From: Synergistaceae bacterium UBA6101
Lineage (GTDB): Bacteria; Synergistota; Synergistia; Synergistales; Synergistaceae
Assembly: GCA_002428495.1 (NCBI GenBank)
Contig: DIWR01000027.1
Span: 89,882-153,881 of the forward strand
DNA: 64,000 nt
Direction of reading: 5' to 3'
The stretch's first letter is position 1. Each line of letters begins with the position of its first letter. Shown piece after piece: positions 9,228 through 17,698 of this stretch. Both the position numbers and the translations under genes were made by a program. The notes beneath the pieces were generated by a model. That model saw nothing but the letters and a program-made list of their open reading frames with translations, had not been told where the DNA came from and did no database searches.

Positions 9228-9887
9228 CTACCCGAATTTGATGTGGCTTAAATTACCTGTCTCCCTGACTGTGTCCCATGATCTTTTGACTTCCTGTATG
9301 TCGATCCATGTAAGGTGCTTGGGGCTTCCCTCTTTAGAAGATGCGTTCCTTAAGAGATAGCTTGGGTGAAACATCGGCATCACAGCTTTTCCACGCCATT
9401 CAAACCATTTGCCCCTGATTTTTGTTATTCCCTCGTTGGTCTTCAATATCCATCTTGTCGGAGTGTTGCCGAGCAGAATGATCAGTTCGGGATCGATCAG
9501 CATTATCTGTGTCTGCAGATGCTGATCGCAAATTATCATTTCCTCTGGAGTAGGTATCCTGTTTTCTGGTGGCCTGCATTTTACTATGTTGGTTATGTAG
9601 ACATCTTTCCTGTCTATCCCGCCGGCTGTAAGTATCTGCGTCAAAAGCTGGCCAGCCCTTCCTACAAACGGGAGCCCCTGTTCGTCTTCATCCGCACCGG
9701 GGCCCTCACCTATAAACAGGAGCTTGCTGCGCTCGCTGCCGTCACCGAAAACCACCTTTGTTCTTGTCGCAGCGAGAGAACACCCATTGCACGAGAGTGC
9801 GCCTGCCTTAGCTTTTTCCCAAAGTATGCTCCGTGCATTATCCTTTTCTTCGGCAGTGAGATCCGGAATTTTTTTTATCTCATCCAT
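9228..9887 (-). CDS. Uracil-DNA glycosylase, family 4 type with Fe-S cluster
   Basis: This 219-residue protein matches family 4 uracil-DNA glycosylases. It has motif A GEGPGADEDEQGLPFVGRAG, cysteines in CNGCSLA and near IVKCRPPENR and EEMIICDQHL for a 4Fe-4S cluster, and a C-terminal MFHPSYLLRN block. It removes uracil from DNA after cytosine deamination. The start ATG overlaps the stop of the P-loop/Asp23 gene as ATGA, so they are translationally coupled. Confidence 0.9.
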   Translation of the reverse strand: MDEIKKIPDLTAEEKDNARSILWEKAKAGALSCNGCSLAATRTKVVFGDGSERSKLLFIGEGPGADEDEQGLPFVGRAGQLLTQILTAGGIDRKDVYITNIVKCRPPENRIPTPEEMIICDQHLQTQIMLIDPELIILLGNTPTRWILKTNEGITKIRGKWFEWRGKAVMPMFHPSYLLRNASSKEGSPKHLTWIDIQEVKRSWDTVRETGNLSHIKFG

Positions 9888-10744
9888 CAGATAAGCACCT
9901 CCGTTATTATTACATCAACATTTTTTACGTTGACCCCTGTAAAATACCTTACGCTTACAGCTGTCCTTTCCTTGACGAGCGTGGCAAGCGTGACGAAGTT
10001 CTTTTCACCCAGGCTTGCAGCTATCTTTATAGCAATGGAAAGGCTTTCTTCGTTCTCCGGGCTGACGTTGACTTCTACGACCCTTGCGACCTGTGCCGTT
10101 CTTCCTGCTATGAAGGTCACAAGATCTTCTATGGCCTCAGGTTCAATGTGGACTTCCCCGTAAAAACTGAAGGGCGGTCTTACTATTGTTTTCTCGCCCT
10201 CATGGTTGTCCTTTGATTTCCAGAAGACCCTAAGCTGACCGACAAGTTTGCCTGCAAAATTCTTTCTTACGAGGACATGAGAGACCGGTATAACGTGTTT
10301 TCCTTTAGTGAAGCGCTCTCTCCTGGCCTTGCTGATCTCTTCAGGAGCTGCAATTTCTTCTATCCTTATCACCCTTTCAGGAAGAGGGAGCTTCAGCTTT
10401 TTGATGATCCTCATCACCATATCGTCAGATGTCGCGATTATCATAAGCGAGCATGGAGCCGCTTTTGAAAAAAAATCCATGACCTCTTCGCGATGGTCGT
10501 CGAATTCAAAAAGGGCCCTCCTGATCGCGCTGATTTGGTTCCTTTCGGATTTTGCGCTTTTGCCGCATACTATGCTGCCCTTGTAAATAACAAGACCGTC
10601 ATCGATGATATAATCAGCATCAAAAATAGATGCTACCGACTGTGCTCTCTGGCTTTTGCCTGTCCCTGCAGCTCCCACAAAAGCATAGGTCGTGACCTGT
10701 TGGAGTTTCTCTTCTCTCTTATGCTGATTCTTGCTCTCTTCCAT
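9887..10744 (-). CDS. P-loop ATPase-like domain fused to an Asp23-like domain, function unknown
   Basis: I recognise two parts in this 285-residue protein. The N-terminal part has a Walker A loop GAAGTGKS (residues 24-31) after a charged leader, then a likely Walker B-type strand (SLMIIATSDDM). The C-terminal part, from about residue 192, resembles the Asp23/Gls24 (DUF322) fold: GEVHIEPEAIEDLVTFIAG, then SLSIAIKIAASLG and a beta-rich end. Asp23-family proteins are small alkaline-stress or envelope-associated proteins, usually stand-alone. Here the gene lies between murA and udg, overlapping udg by 4 nt. I cannot name its substrate or partner. Confidence 0.7.
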   Translation of the reverse strand: MEESKNQHKREEKLQQVTTYAFVGAAGTGKSQRAQSVASIFDADYIIDDGLVIYKGSIVCGKSAKSERNQISAIRRALFEFDDHREEVMDFFSKAAPCSLMIIATSDDMVMRIIKKLKLPLPERVIRIEEIAAPEEISKARRERFTKGKHVIPVSHVLVRKNFAGKLVGQLRVFWKSKDNHEGEKTIVRPPFSFYGEVHIEPEAIEDLVTFIAGRTAQVARVVEVNVSPENEESLSIAIKIAASLGEKNFVTLATLVKERTAVSVRYFTGVNVKNVDVIITEVLI

Positions 10745-10763
10745 CTGATCGCCCTCTCAAGAG

Positions 10764-12008
10764 CTAGGCAATAAGCTCTATGTCAGCTCCGAGGGATCTC
10801 AGTTTATCAACGAGCCCCTCATAGCCTCTCCATACATGGTAAAGGTCGTGAACGGTAGTCACTCCTTCGGCCGCCAGACCCATCAGTATAAGCGCGGCAC
10901 CTGCCCTCAGGTTGGATGCGTGGACCTCGGTCCCGATAAGTTTGCCTACTCCTGTGACTATCGCAGTCGAATCCTGAAGTTCGATCTTGGCTCCCATTTT
11001 TTTGAATTCGTTTATGTGAAGAAGTCTTGAATCAAAAACGCTCTCATGTATTACGCTCGTTCCAGAAGCAAGGGCGAGTGCGGCCATCAGCTGGGGTTGT
11101 GTATCTGTCGGAAAACCCGGATAAGGCATGGTCTTGACAGGTATTCCGGTCAAAGTGCCGTTGCATTTGGCTGTGACCTCGTCCAGCATGATCTCTATCG
11201 TTGCCCCCGCCTCTTCAAGCTTAAGGAGTATGGCGTCGATGAGCCCTGAATCTATCCCTCTGACAGTTACGGCCCCTTTTGTAATTATCCCTGCTATGAG
11301 GTAAGTCGCGGCCTCTATTCTGTCAGGTATTATCTCAGCTTCGGCTGATCCGGCCTCAGGTCTGCCTGTGATCCTTATCGTCGGTGTGCCGTCTCCTTTG
11401 ACGGGTATCCCCATAAGTCTCAGTACCTCTGCCAGGTTCATTATTTCAGGTTCCCGGGCCGCATTTTCAATATAAGTGACTCCGTGAGCCAGAGCAGCGG
11501 CCATCATAAGATTTTCAGTTGCACCTACCGACGGGTAGTCCAGAGTTATCCTCTCTCCCTTGAGTTTTCCGGCGCTGGCGTAAACTGAACCACGGTTCAG
11601 GTCTATCTCCGCTCCCATTTTTGTAAGCCCTTTAAGATGGAAATCTATGGGCCGGCTTCCAAGGACGCATCCTCCCGGCAAAGGAAGGATAGCCTTGCCG
11701 CATCTTGCAAGGAGCGGGCCCAAAACCAAAGAGGATGCTCTCATCTTACGGACCAGTTCCGAAGGAGCATCCCAATTCAGTTCTTCCGGGACATCTATCG
11801 TCATAAAATTATTTTTAAATTCTACTGTGATACCTATGTGCCTGAGCAGGTCAGACATGGTATTAATATCATGGAGGTCAGGGACCTTTTTGAGGGTAAG
11901 CTTCTTTCCCTTCAGAAGTATCGATGCTGCCATTACCGGCAGGGCTGCATTCTTAGCCCCCTGCACGTCGACCGTACCATAAAGAGGGGTCCCCCCCCTG
12001 ATGATCAT
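10764..12008 (-). CDS. murA: UDP-N-acetylglucosamine 1-carboxyvinyltransferase
   Basis: MurA transfers enolpyruvate from PEP to UDP-GlcNAc, the first committed step of peptidoglycan precursor synthesis in the cytosol. The 414-residue protein begins MIIRGGTPLYGTVDVQGAKN and has the catalytic cysteine in PLPGGCVLGSRPID, around residue 117, so the fosfomycin-target Cys is retained. I used the ATG at 12008, which is 5 nt after GGAGG; an upstream TTG in the same frame lies before that ribosome site. It is followed 19 bp later by the P-loop/Asp23 gene. Confidence 0.95.
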   Translation of the reverse strand: MIIRGGTPLYGTVDVQGAKNAALPVMAASILLKGKKLTLKKVPDLHDINTMSDLLRHIGITVEFKNNFMTIDVPEELNWDAPSELVRKMRASSLVLGPLLARCGKAILPLPGGCVLGSRPIDFHLKGLTKMGAEIDLNRGSVYASAGKLKGERITLDYPSVGATENLMMAAALAHGVTYIENAAREPEIMNLAEVLRLMGIPVKGDGTPTIRITGRPEAGSAEAEIIPDRIEAATYLIAGIITKGAVTVRGIDSGLIDAILLKLEEAGATIEIMLDEVTAKCNGTLTGIPVKTMPYPGFPTDTQPQLMAALALASGTSVIHESVFDSRLLHINEFKKMGAKIELQDSTAIVTGVGKLIGTEVHASNLRAGAALILMGLAAEGVTTVHDLYHVWRGYEGLVDKLRSLGADIELIA

Positions 12009-12052
12009 TTTATCCTCCAACAACAGTCACTCCAGTCCAAACTGATAGAAAA

Positions 12053-13186
12053 TTACTTGCGGTCTTTTTCAAAATATTCCTTTAATGCATCAGCGATCTT
12101 TAATGAGGCTGTTCCGTCTCCGAATGGCTGGAACCTGCACTTATTTTCTATCTCCGTGAAATGATCTTTATTTTCAAGAAGTTCGATAGCGTTGGAATAT
12201 ATCTTTTCCCTGTCTACTCCGACAATGACCCCGCTACCTTTTTCAACAGCTTCGGGGCGTTCTGTAACGTCCCTCAGGATCAGGACAGGCTTTTTGATCG
12301 CGGAAGCCTCTTCCTGTACTCCTCCGCTGTCGCTTAATATGAACATGGAAGCATTCATCGCCCAGACGAAGTCCGGATAATCCAACGGATCGCAGAGTAT
12401 TACCTTTTCCCTCTCCTCTAGATATTTTCTTATAGTCTCCCTGACAGAGGGATTCCTGTGCATCGGGATGACCATCCAAAGCTCAGGATGAGAGTCCAGA
12501 AGCATCGTAAGGGCAGAACATATATCCTCAAGAGGCTTCCCCCAGGACTCTCTCCTGTGCGCGGTCACGAGCAGGAACGGAGCATCTTGGGGAAGTCTTG
12601 TGAGCTCAGGGCAAAATGGTTTAGATGTGCTTTTTGCTGTGTAATAAAGAGCATCTATCACAGTGTTGCCTGTAACAAGGATCATATCTCCCTGAGTCCC
12701 CTCACATAGAAGGTTCTCTTTAGCAAGCTCAGTAGGAGCGAATGCCCACGTAGTTATTCTGTCAGTCAGTACCCTGTTCATTTCCTCAGGGAATGGGAGA
12801 TGCATATTTCCGCTTCTGAGTCCTGCTTCAACGTGCCCGACGGGTATTTTCCTGTAAAAACCTGCAAGGGCTGCGGCGAATGTAGTTGTAGTATCACCAT
12901 GTACCAGTACAGCAGCCGGCCCTATTGTGTCAAAATACTCACCGGCTCCTGTAAGTACCGAAGAAGTGATATGGTCAAGGCTCTGTCTTTCTTTCATGAT
13001 GTGAAGGTTCACATCCGCTGTAAGTTTAAAGTGGGCAAGGGCCTGGTCCAGCATCGCAGAATGCTGTCCCGTAGCCAGTATCTTTACGTCAAAATAATCC
13101 TGGCTGCGAAGGGCCAACACGACAGGGGCCATTTTTATAGCCTCGGGTCGGGTCCCAACGACACAAACCACAGTTTTATGGCTCAT
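12053..13186 (-). CDS. wecB: UDP-N-acetylglucosamine 2-epimerase (non-hydrolysing)
   Basis: This 377-residue enzyme interconverts UDP-GlcNAc and UDP-ManNAc for surface polysaccharide synthesis. The N-terminal VVGTRPEAIKMAPV, the central GHVEAGLRSGNMHLPFPEEMNR and the C-terminal LSDSGGVQEEAS blocks are diagnostic. It lies between a WecA/TagO-type transferase and murA, so the three share UDP-GlcNAc as substrate. The ATG at 13186 has an AGGAGG ribosome site 8 nt upstream. Confidence 0.94.
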   Translation of the reverse strand: MSHKTVVCVVGTRPEAIKMAPVVLALRSQDYFDVKILATGQHSAMLDQALAHFKLTADVNLHIMKERQSLDHITSSVLTGAGEYFDTIGPAAVLVHGDTTTTFAAALAGFYRKIPVGHVEAGLRSGNMHLPFPEEMNRVLTDRITTWAFAPTELAKENLLCEGTQGDMILVTGNTVIDALYYTAKSTSKPFCPELTRLPQDAPFLLVTAHRRESWGKPLEDICSALTMLLDSHPELWMVIPMHRNPSVRETIRKYLEEREKVILCDPLDYPDFVWAMNASMFILSDSGGVQEEASAIKKPVLILRDVTERPEAVEKGSGVIVGVDREKIYSNAIELLENKDHFTEIENKCRFQPFGDGTASLKIADALKEYFEKDRK

Positions 13187-13258
13187 GGAAACATCCTCCT
13201 AAAATCAGTTCTTGCTTTGCTTATGTTAAGCCTACAACATTAACAGATATGCGCCGAG

Positions 13259-14140
13259 CTATAAAAATTTAGTTCCAAGCAGGCGGAGTCCTATAAGGAC
13301 CAGTGCCATATGTGCAGTCCCCATTATCGCCAGCGTCTGCAGTTTCGAAAAACCGCTGTCAAGAAGGCGATGGTGGGCGTGCCCCCTGTCAGGAGAAAAG
13401 GGGGATTTTTTAGTCAAAATACGCCTTGTCATTGCTACCAGAGTATCTATTACAGGTATTCCTCCGATGAAGAAGAGTACGGCTGCAAGGCTGAAAAACC
13501 CTTTTCCGAAGAGGTCCGGGAAAATGCTCCATGCAAGGTGCGAAGCACATATATATCCCAGCAGGGTGCTACCTCCGTCACCCAGGAATGTCCTGGGCTG
13601 TGGAAAATTCCATAAGAGCACTCCGAACACCAGTCCTGCCACCGGCATCCATACTGCTGGATTTCCTGCAAATATCGCGACAAGGGCTGTGATCAGAGTC
13701 ATGGTAAGACAGAGGCCATCCATCCCGTCTATGAGATTGTAGGCGTTAGTGGTACCCGTTATCCAGAAAATAATCAACATCCTCTGCCATAGCGGAATAG
13801 GGAGGGCATAGGAGACCCACGCAGCTGCGGCGAAATGAAAAAAGAGTCTCATGACCGGAGGCAGAGGGTGCATGTCATCCATGTAACCAACTATGAACAC
13901 TATGGTCGCACCAGTAGCTATATAGGGTACTTCTACTCCTGGGTTACCTACGAAAAGCGCCCATAGCAGGTAGCCGCTCCACAGCACAATACCCGCACCG
14001 CGCGGCATGATGCTGTGGTGTTTTTTTCTGCCGCCGGGTATGTCCAGGAGCCTGAATTTTTGTGCAAGACCAATTGAAACAGGTGTGGCAATGAGTCCCC
14101 ACAAAAAAGTAACCAGGGTGAAGAGATATATTGAAAACAC
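13259..14140 (-). CDS. WecA/TagO/MraY-family polyprenyl-phosphate HexNAc-1-phosphate transferase
   Basis: The 293-residue multi-pass membrane protein moves a sugar-1-phosphate (probably GlcNAc-1-P) onto undecaprenyl phosphate, starting a surface glycan. It has GGRKKHHSIMPRGAG near the N-terminus, the catalytic Asp motif NAYNLIDGMDGLC, FLGDGGSTLLG, and the HAHHRLLDSGFS end motif that separates WecA/TagO types from MraY. The start is GTG at 14140. It is followed by wecB, which suggests an Und-PP-GlcNAc/ManNAc-based polymer. Confidence 0.88.
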   Translation of the reverse strand: MFSIYLFTLVTFLWGLIATPVSIGLAQKFRLLDIPGGRKKHHSIMPRGAGIVLWSGYLLWALFVGNPGVEVPYIATGATIVFIVGYMDDMHPLPPVMRLFFHFAAAAWVSYALPIPLWQRMLIIFWITGTTNAYNLIDGMDGLCLTMTLITALVAIFAGNPAVWMPVAGLVFGVLLWNFPQPRTFLGDGGSTLLGYICASHLAWSIFPDLFGKGFFSLAAVLFFIGGIPVIDTLVAMTRRILTKKSPFSPDRGHAHHRLLDSGFSKLQTLAIMGTAHMALVLIGLRLLGTKFL

Positions 14141-14165
14141 GGGACCCGTCCTAATTTCTCTTCAT

Positions 14166-15281
14166 CTATTTTGTACCGAAAAGTCTGTCTCCTGCATCTC
14201 CAAGTCCGGGCACGATATAGCCGTGATCGTTCAGATGACTGTCGACAGCTGCGGTATAAATATCGACATCCGGGTGCTCTTCATGAAATCTCGCAATTCC
14301 TTCAGGAGCAGACAGCAGGGAAACGAGTGCGATCCTTTTGCCGCCGTAACTCTTTATATGCGCTACCGCGGCAGCGGCTGATCCGCCTGTTGCAAGCATT
14401 GGATCTACAACGAAAATGTCTCTTTCAGAAATGTCTTTGGGCAGTTTACAATAATAATCTACTGGCAGCAGAGTCTCAGGATCCCTGTAAAGCCCTATGT
14501 GTCCGACCTTGGCATTCGGTATTAATTTAAGGATGCCCTCTACCATTCCGAGTCCAGCTCTCAATACAGGTACGATGGCCAGCTTTTTGCCCGAAAGTGT
14601 GAATACTCTTGTTTTTGCGACAGGAGTTTCAATTTCGATCTCTTCAAGGGAGAGGTGCCTTGTTATCTCATATACCATAAGGCCCGCCACTTCTTGGACA
14701 AGATCCCTGAAATCTTTTGAAGAAGTGTTCTTGTCTCTCATGAGTCCAAGCTTGTGTCTCACAAGAGGATGTTCTACAACGACCGTCCTTCCGCCTGCTG
14801 AATTTGATGAACATGTTGCTGAAGCCGTGTCGGAGGCATGGTCCCTCTCAAATGCTGTTATTTTGTCTACTCGGAATGCGTGCCGTCCGCCCTCAAACTC
14901 TTCGTTAAGCCATGTGTCGACTATCTCTTTTGCCAGGCCAGAACCAATCACTCTGCTTCCAATAGCCAGCACGTTTGCATTGTTATGCCTGCGGCTCATC
15001 GCTGCTGTGAAATGATCGTGGCATAGAGCAGCCCTGATACCTGCTACTTTGTTTGCTGTTATGCTCATTCCGATCCCTGTCCCGCAGAAAAGGATCCCGA
15101 AATCCGCCTTGTGACTGGCAACCGTCTCCGAAGCCCTGAATCCGCAGTCGGGATAATCTACGCTGAGGTCTCCTGAAGAGGTCCCGCAGTCTATGATCTC
15201 GTGTCCTGCTGATGCAAGGTGCTCCTTGATCTCTTCCTTAAGTCCGTATCCGGCGTGGTCAGCTCCCAGTGCAATTTTCAT
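14166..15281 (-). CDS. Fusion of ribose-5-phosphate isomerase B and uracil phosphoribosyltransferase
   Basis: One 371-residue reading frame contains two complete enzymes. Residues 1 to about 145 are RpiB (GADHAGY at 6-12, CGTGIGMSI with the catalytic Cys, RRHNNANVLAIGSR). Residues about 165-371 are uracil phosphoribosyltransferase (HPLVRHKLGLMRDKNT, PVLRAGLGMVEG, PRPP loop VVDPMLATGGSAA, C-terminal GLGDAGDRLFG). A Ser/Ala-rich linker joins them. RpiB makes ribose-5-phosphate, the precursor of the PRPP that Upp uses, so a metabolic link is plausible. The ATG at 15281 follows GGGAGGA by 6 nt. No key residue appears lost in either half. Confidence 0.9.
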   Translation of the reverse strand: MKIALGADHAGYGLKEEIKEHLASAGHEIIDCGTSSGDLSVDYPDCGFRASETVASHKADFGILFCGTGIGMSITANKVAGIRAALCHDHFTAAMSRRHNNANVLAIGSRVIGSGLAKEIVDTWLNEEFEGGRHAFRVDKITAFERDHASDTASATCSSNSAGGRTVVVEHPLVRHKLGLMRDKNTSSKDFRDLVQEVAGLMVYEITRHLSLEEIEIETPVAKTRVFTLSGKKLAIVPVLRAGLGMVEGILKLIPNAKVGHIGLYRDPETLLPVDYYCKLPKDISERDIFVVDPMLATGGSAAAAVAHIKSYGGKRIALVSLLSAPEGIARFHEEHPDVDIYTAAVDSHLNDHGYIVPGLGDAGDRLFGTK

Positions 15282-15339
15282 ATATGGTCCTCCCAAGAAT
15301 AAGGTATGATAGATTAAAATATTGCTTTGGTGCAATTAA

Positions 15340-16275
15340 TTATTTTACTATCTGAGAGATAAGTTCTCCGGCAAGAGAGTAGGGATCAGTTTTTCTGGAA
15401 GCCAAATCCTCCAGTAACCTGGTATCCTTGCGTTTTTTCCATATTTTCTCTGTCAGAAGGGATATCTCTCCCCTCAGTACAGCCTCGACTTCCATTTCAA
15501 GCTGGATAAAGCGTCTTTTTTTGCCTTCGCTGGAAGTGTGGAGATAGTTCCAGTGGTTGTTGAGTGTATTTTTTACTTCTTCCACTCCCGTATTGTTCTG
15601 TGATGATACTAGTGTTACGGGGGGTATCCATTCCCTTTCTTTCAGCATCTTGAGCATGACCTGAACATCTGCTGCAACCTTGTCTGCTCCCTCTTTGTCT
15701 GCCTTGTTCACTACGAATGTATCAGCTATTTCCATGATACCGGCCTTCATTATCTGGACATCGTCTCCCATACCGGGGACAAGGACAAGAACCACAGTGT
15801 CAGCTATTTTGATAATATCGACCTCAGACTGCCCTACTCCGACTGTTTCTATGAGGACAACGTCAAAACCGCATGCATCAAGAATAAGGGCAGCTTCATG
15901 TGTTGACCTGCTTACTCCGCCAAGGTGTCCCCTTGATCCCATGCTTCTGATAAATACACCCTCGTCAAGCGCATGGCTCTGCATTCGCAGCCTGTCTCCG
16001 AGGATCGCTCCTCCAGTAAACGGGCTTGACGGATCTATTGCTATTACTCCCACTTTCATGTTATCAGCCTTGAACTGTTCTATAAGCCTGTCGACAAAGG
16101 TACTCTTGCCTGCTCCGGGGCTTCCTGTTATGCCAATTACCTTGGCTTTTCCTGTCCTGGGATATATCTGCTTCATTATTTCCTTTGCGGAAGGAGTATC
16201 AGCTTCAACAAAACTTATGAGGCGGCCAATAGATCTTGGGTCCCCCTTGAACGCGTTATTCAGAAGCTTATCCAT
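15340..16275 (-). CDS. meaB: MeaB/ArgK-family GTPase (chaperone for a B12-dependent mutase)
   Basis: The 311-residue G3E GTPase has the P-loop GITGSPGAGKST (residues 48-59), a D-rich Mg site (VIAIDPSSPFTGGAILGDR) and base-recognition NKAD. MeaB-type proteins protect and reload adenosylcobalamin mutases such as methylmalonyl-CoA mutase. No mutase subunit or B12-binding protein lies in this window; the neighbours are a 77-residue membrane protein and the RpiB-Upp fusion. The partner must be encoded elsewhere. Confidence 0.9.
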   Translation of the reverse strand: MDKLLNNAFKGDPRSIGRLISFVEADTPSAKEIMKQIYPRTGKAKVIGITGSPGAGKSTFVDRLIEQFKADNMKVGVIAIDPSSPFTGGAILGDRLRMQSHALDEGVFIRSMGSRGHLGGVSRSTHEAALILDACGFDVVLIETVGVGQSEVDIIKIADTVVLVLVPGMGDDVQIMKAGIMEIADTFVVNKADKEGADKVAADVQVMLKMLKEREWIPPVTLVSSQNNTGVEEVKNTLNNHWNYLHTSSEGKKRRFIQLEMEVEAVLRGEISLLTEKIWKKRKDTRLLEDLASRKTDPYSLAGELISQIVK

Positions 16276-16327
16276 AAATCAACTCTCCTAACTGTTTATA
16301 AAAAACTTAATTTACGTTTTACAGAGC

Positions 16328-16561
16328 TTATTTAAAAAGGATGTTTATTCCTGCAAAACAGTAAAAGCCAAGGCCTATAGATCCCGCAAAAAGGAATCCA
16401 AGAAGAACCCTGAGGTATAACACAAACATAGGGCCTCCCGGCCATTTCCCCGACTGGATATTTACGACCATTCGGGCCACCAGGAGTGAGCCCCCAAAAA
16501 GAACAAGAGCCACCAGTGCCTGGAGGTTTACAGGTGGAATATTTTTGATAAAATCCATCAA
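16328..16561 (-). CDS. Small two-segment membrane protein, unknown
   Basis: The predicted product has 77 residues with two hydrophobic stretches (LQALVALVLFGGSLLVARMV at about 13-32, then VLYLRVLLGFLFAGSIGLGF) joined by a short GKWPGG loop. It lies just upstream of meaB on the same strand, 52 bp away, and downstream of a terminator hairpin, so it may head that unit. I do not recognise a family. The high hydrophobicity and compact placement make it likely to be a real gene. Confidence 0.6.
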   Translation of the reverse strand: MMDFIKNIPPVNLQALVALVLFGGSLLVARMVVNIQSGKWPGGPMFVLYLRVLLGFLFAGSIGLGFYCFAGINILFK

Positions 16562-16596
16562 ATCAGATACATCCTTTCGGTCAGCGATAATTCCTC

Positions 16597-16625
16597 AAAA
16601 AAATAGAGAGGATCATCTCCTCTCT
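16597..16625 (-). terminator. Intrinsic terminator of the Gfo/Idh gene
   Basis: On the minus strand an 8-bp perfect stem AGAGAGGA/TCCTCTCT with a 5-nt loop is followed by A and then a run of seven Ts. It lies 43 bp past the end of the oxidoreductase gene at 16668. Confidence 0.85.
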
Positions 16626-16667
16626 AGATAATAACTCTTATCGGCCGGAATGTCATTTGTTATTTGT

Positions 16668-17639
16668 CTATATTGCTGAAAGCAGCGAGCCGGCCTCAGA
16701 TCTTTCTTCATGTATCTGTCTGAGTACCGCAACGCATACTTCGAGCGCCCTTTTGCCGTCTTTGATCCCTACCATGGGCTGGCGCCCTTCCCTGACACAT
16801 GATACGAAATGCTGCAGTTCCATCTTGAGCGGTTCTGTCTTCGGGAAAACAGGGTGCTCTATCACCTCAACAAGATTTCCGCCGCTCTGCCTCACGCAGC
16901 GCTGTACAGAAATATCCTGTGATTCATAATTTACAGTAATGTACCTCTCTGTCTCTGTTATCTCCATCTGGCGTACCCTCTTTTCCGATACGCGGCTGAC
17001 TAGTATGTGAGCCATGGCTCCATTTGCAAAAGTCAGCTGTGCCGAGGCGATATCCTCGTGCTCCGTTCTGATGCATCTTCCGATAGCAGATATGGAGACA
17101 AGTTCAGAATTGATCAGGGAGAGAATAATATCAACGTCGTGTATCATAAGGTCAAGCACCACGCCCACGTCGCTGATCCTTGGCGAGAACGGCCCCATTC
17201 TGTGGGTCTGGATGAAATAGGGATCATTTATGAATTCCCTGACATGCTGTACAGCGCTGTTGAATCTTTCGATGTGCCCCACCTGGAGTATAAGATCCTT
17301 TTTTACTGCCAGATTAAGCAGCCTTTCTGCCTCATCAACGCTTGAGGTGACTGGTTTTTCAATGAGAACATGAATACCGTTTTCCATTGCGATCCTTGCT
17401 ACTTCGAAGTGGTGGCTGGTAGGAACAACTATGCTGAGAGCGTCCGGACGGGTCTGTTTGATAAATGTTTCTATACTACTGTATGGAATAACTCCGAGCG
17501 GGTCTGCTACTGATTGGGCCCTTTCTTCGTTTATGTCAACTACCCCAACAAGCTGGGTCCCAAGAATTTCTGTATATACTCTGGCATGGTGCATGCCCAA
17601 ATGTCCAACGCCGATAACGCCGACCTTTATGTTGTCCAT
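16668..17639 (-). CDS. Gfo/Idh/MocA-family NAD(P)-dependent oxidoreductase
   Basis: The 323-residue protein has an N-terminal Rossmann fold (VGVIGVGHLGMHHARVY), the EKPVT motif around residue 94 and a C-terminal GFO/IDH sheet with DLMIHDVDIILSL. Family members oxidise sugars or nucleotide sugars. The style resembles the UDP-GlcNAc 3-dehydrogenase (GnnA-like) enzymes found near lipid A genes in some diderms, but no lpx genes are present here, so the substrate is open. It appears to end its unit, since a strong terminator follows. Confidence 0.75.
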   Translation of the reverse strand: MDNIKVGVIGVGHLGMHHARVYTEILGTQLVGVVDINEERAQSVADPLGVIPYSSIETFIKQTRPDALSIVVPTSHHFEVARIAMENGIHVLIEKPVTSSVDEAERLLNLAVKKDLILQVGHIERFNSAVQHVREFINDPYFIQTHRMGPFSPRISDVGVVLDLMIHDVDIILSLINSELVSISAIGRCIRTEHEDIASAQLTFANGAMAHILVSRVSEKRVRQMEITETERYITVNYESQDISVQRCVRQSGGNLVEVIEHPVFPKTEPLKMELQHFVSCVREGRQPMVGIKDGKRALEVCVAVLRQIHEERSEAGSLLSAI

Positions 17640-17698
17640 TCCATGTTCACCTCACGTGGAGAGTAATTGATCCCGGTAACTTTAATAATTCTCACCTA

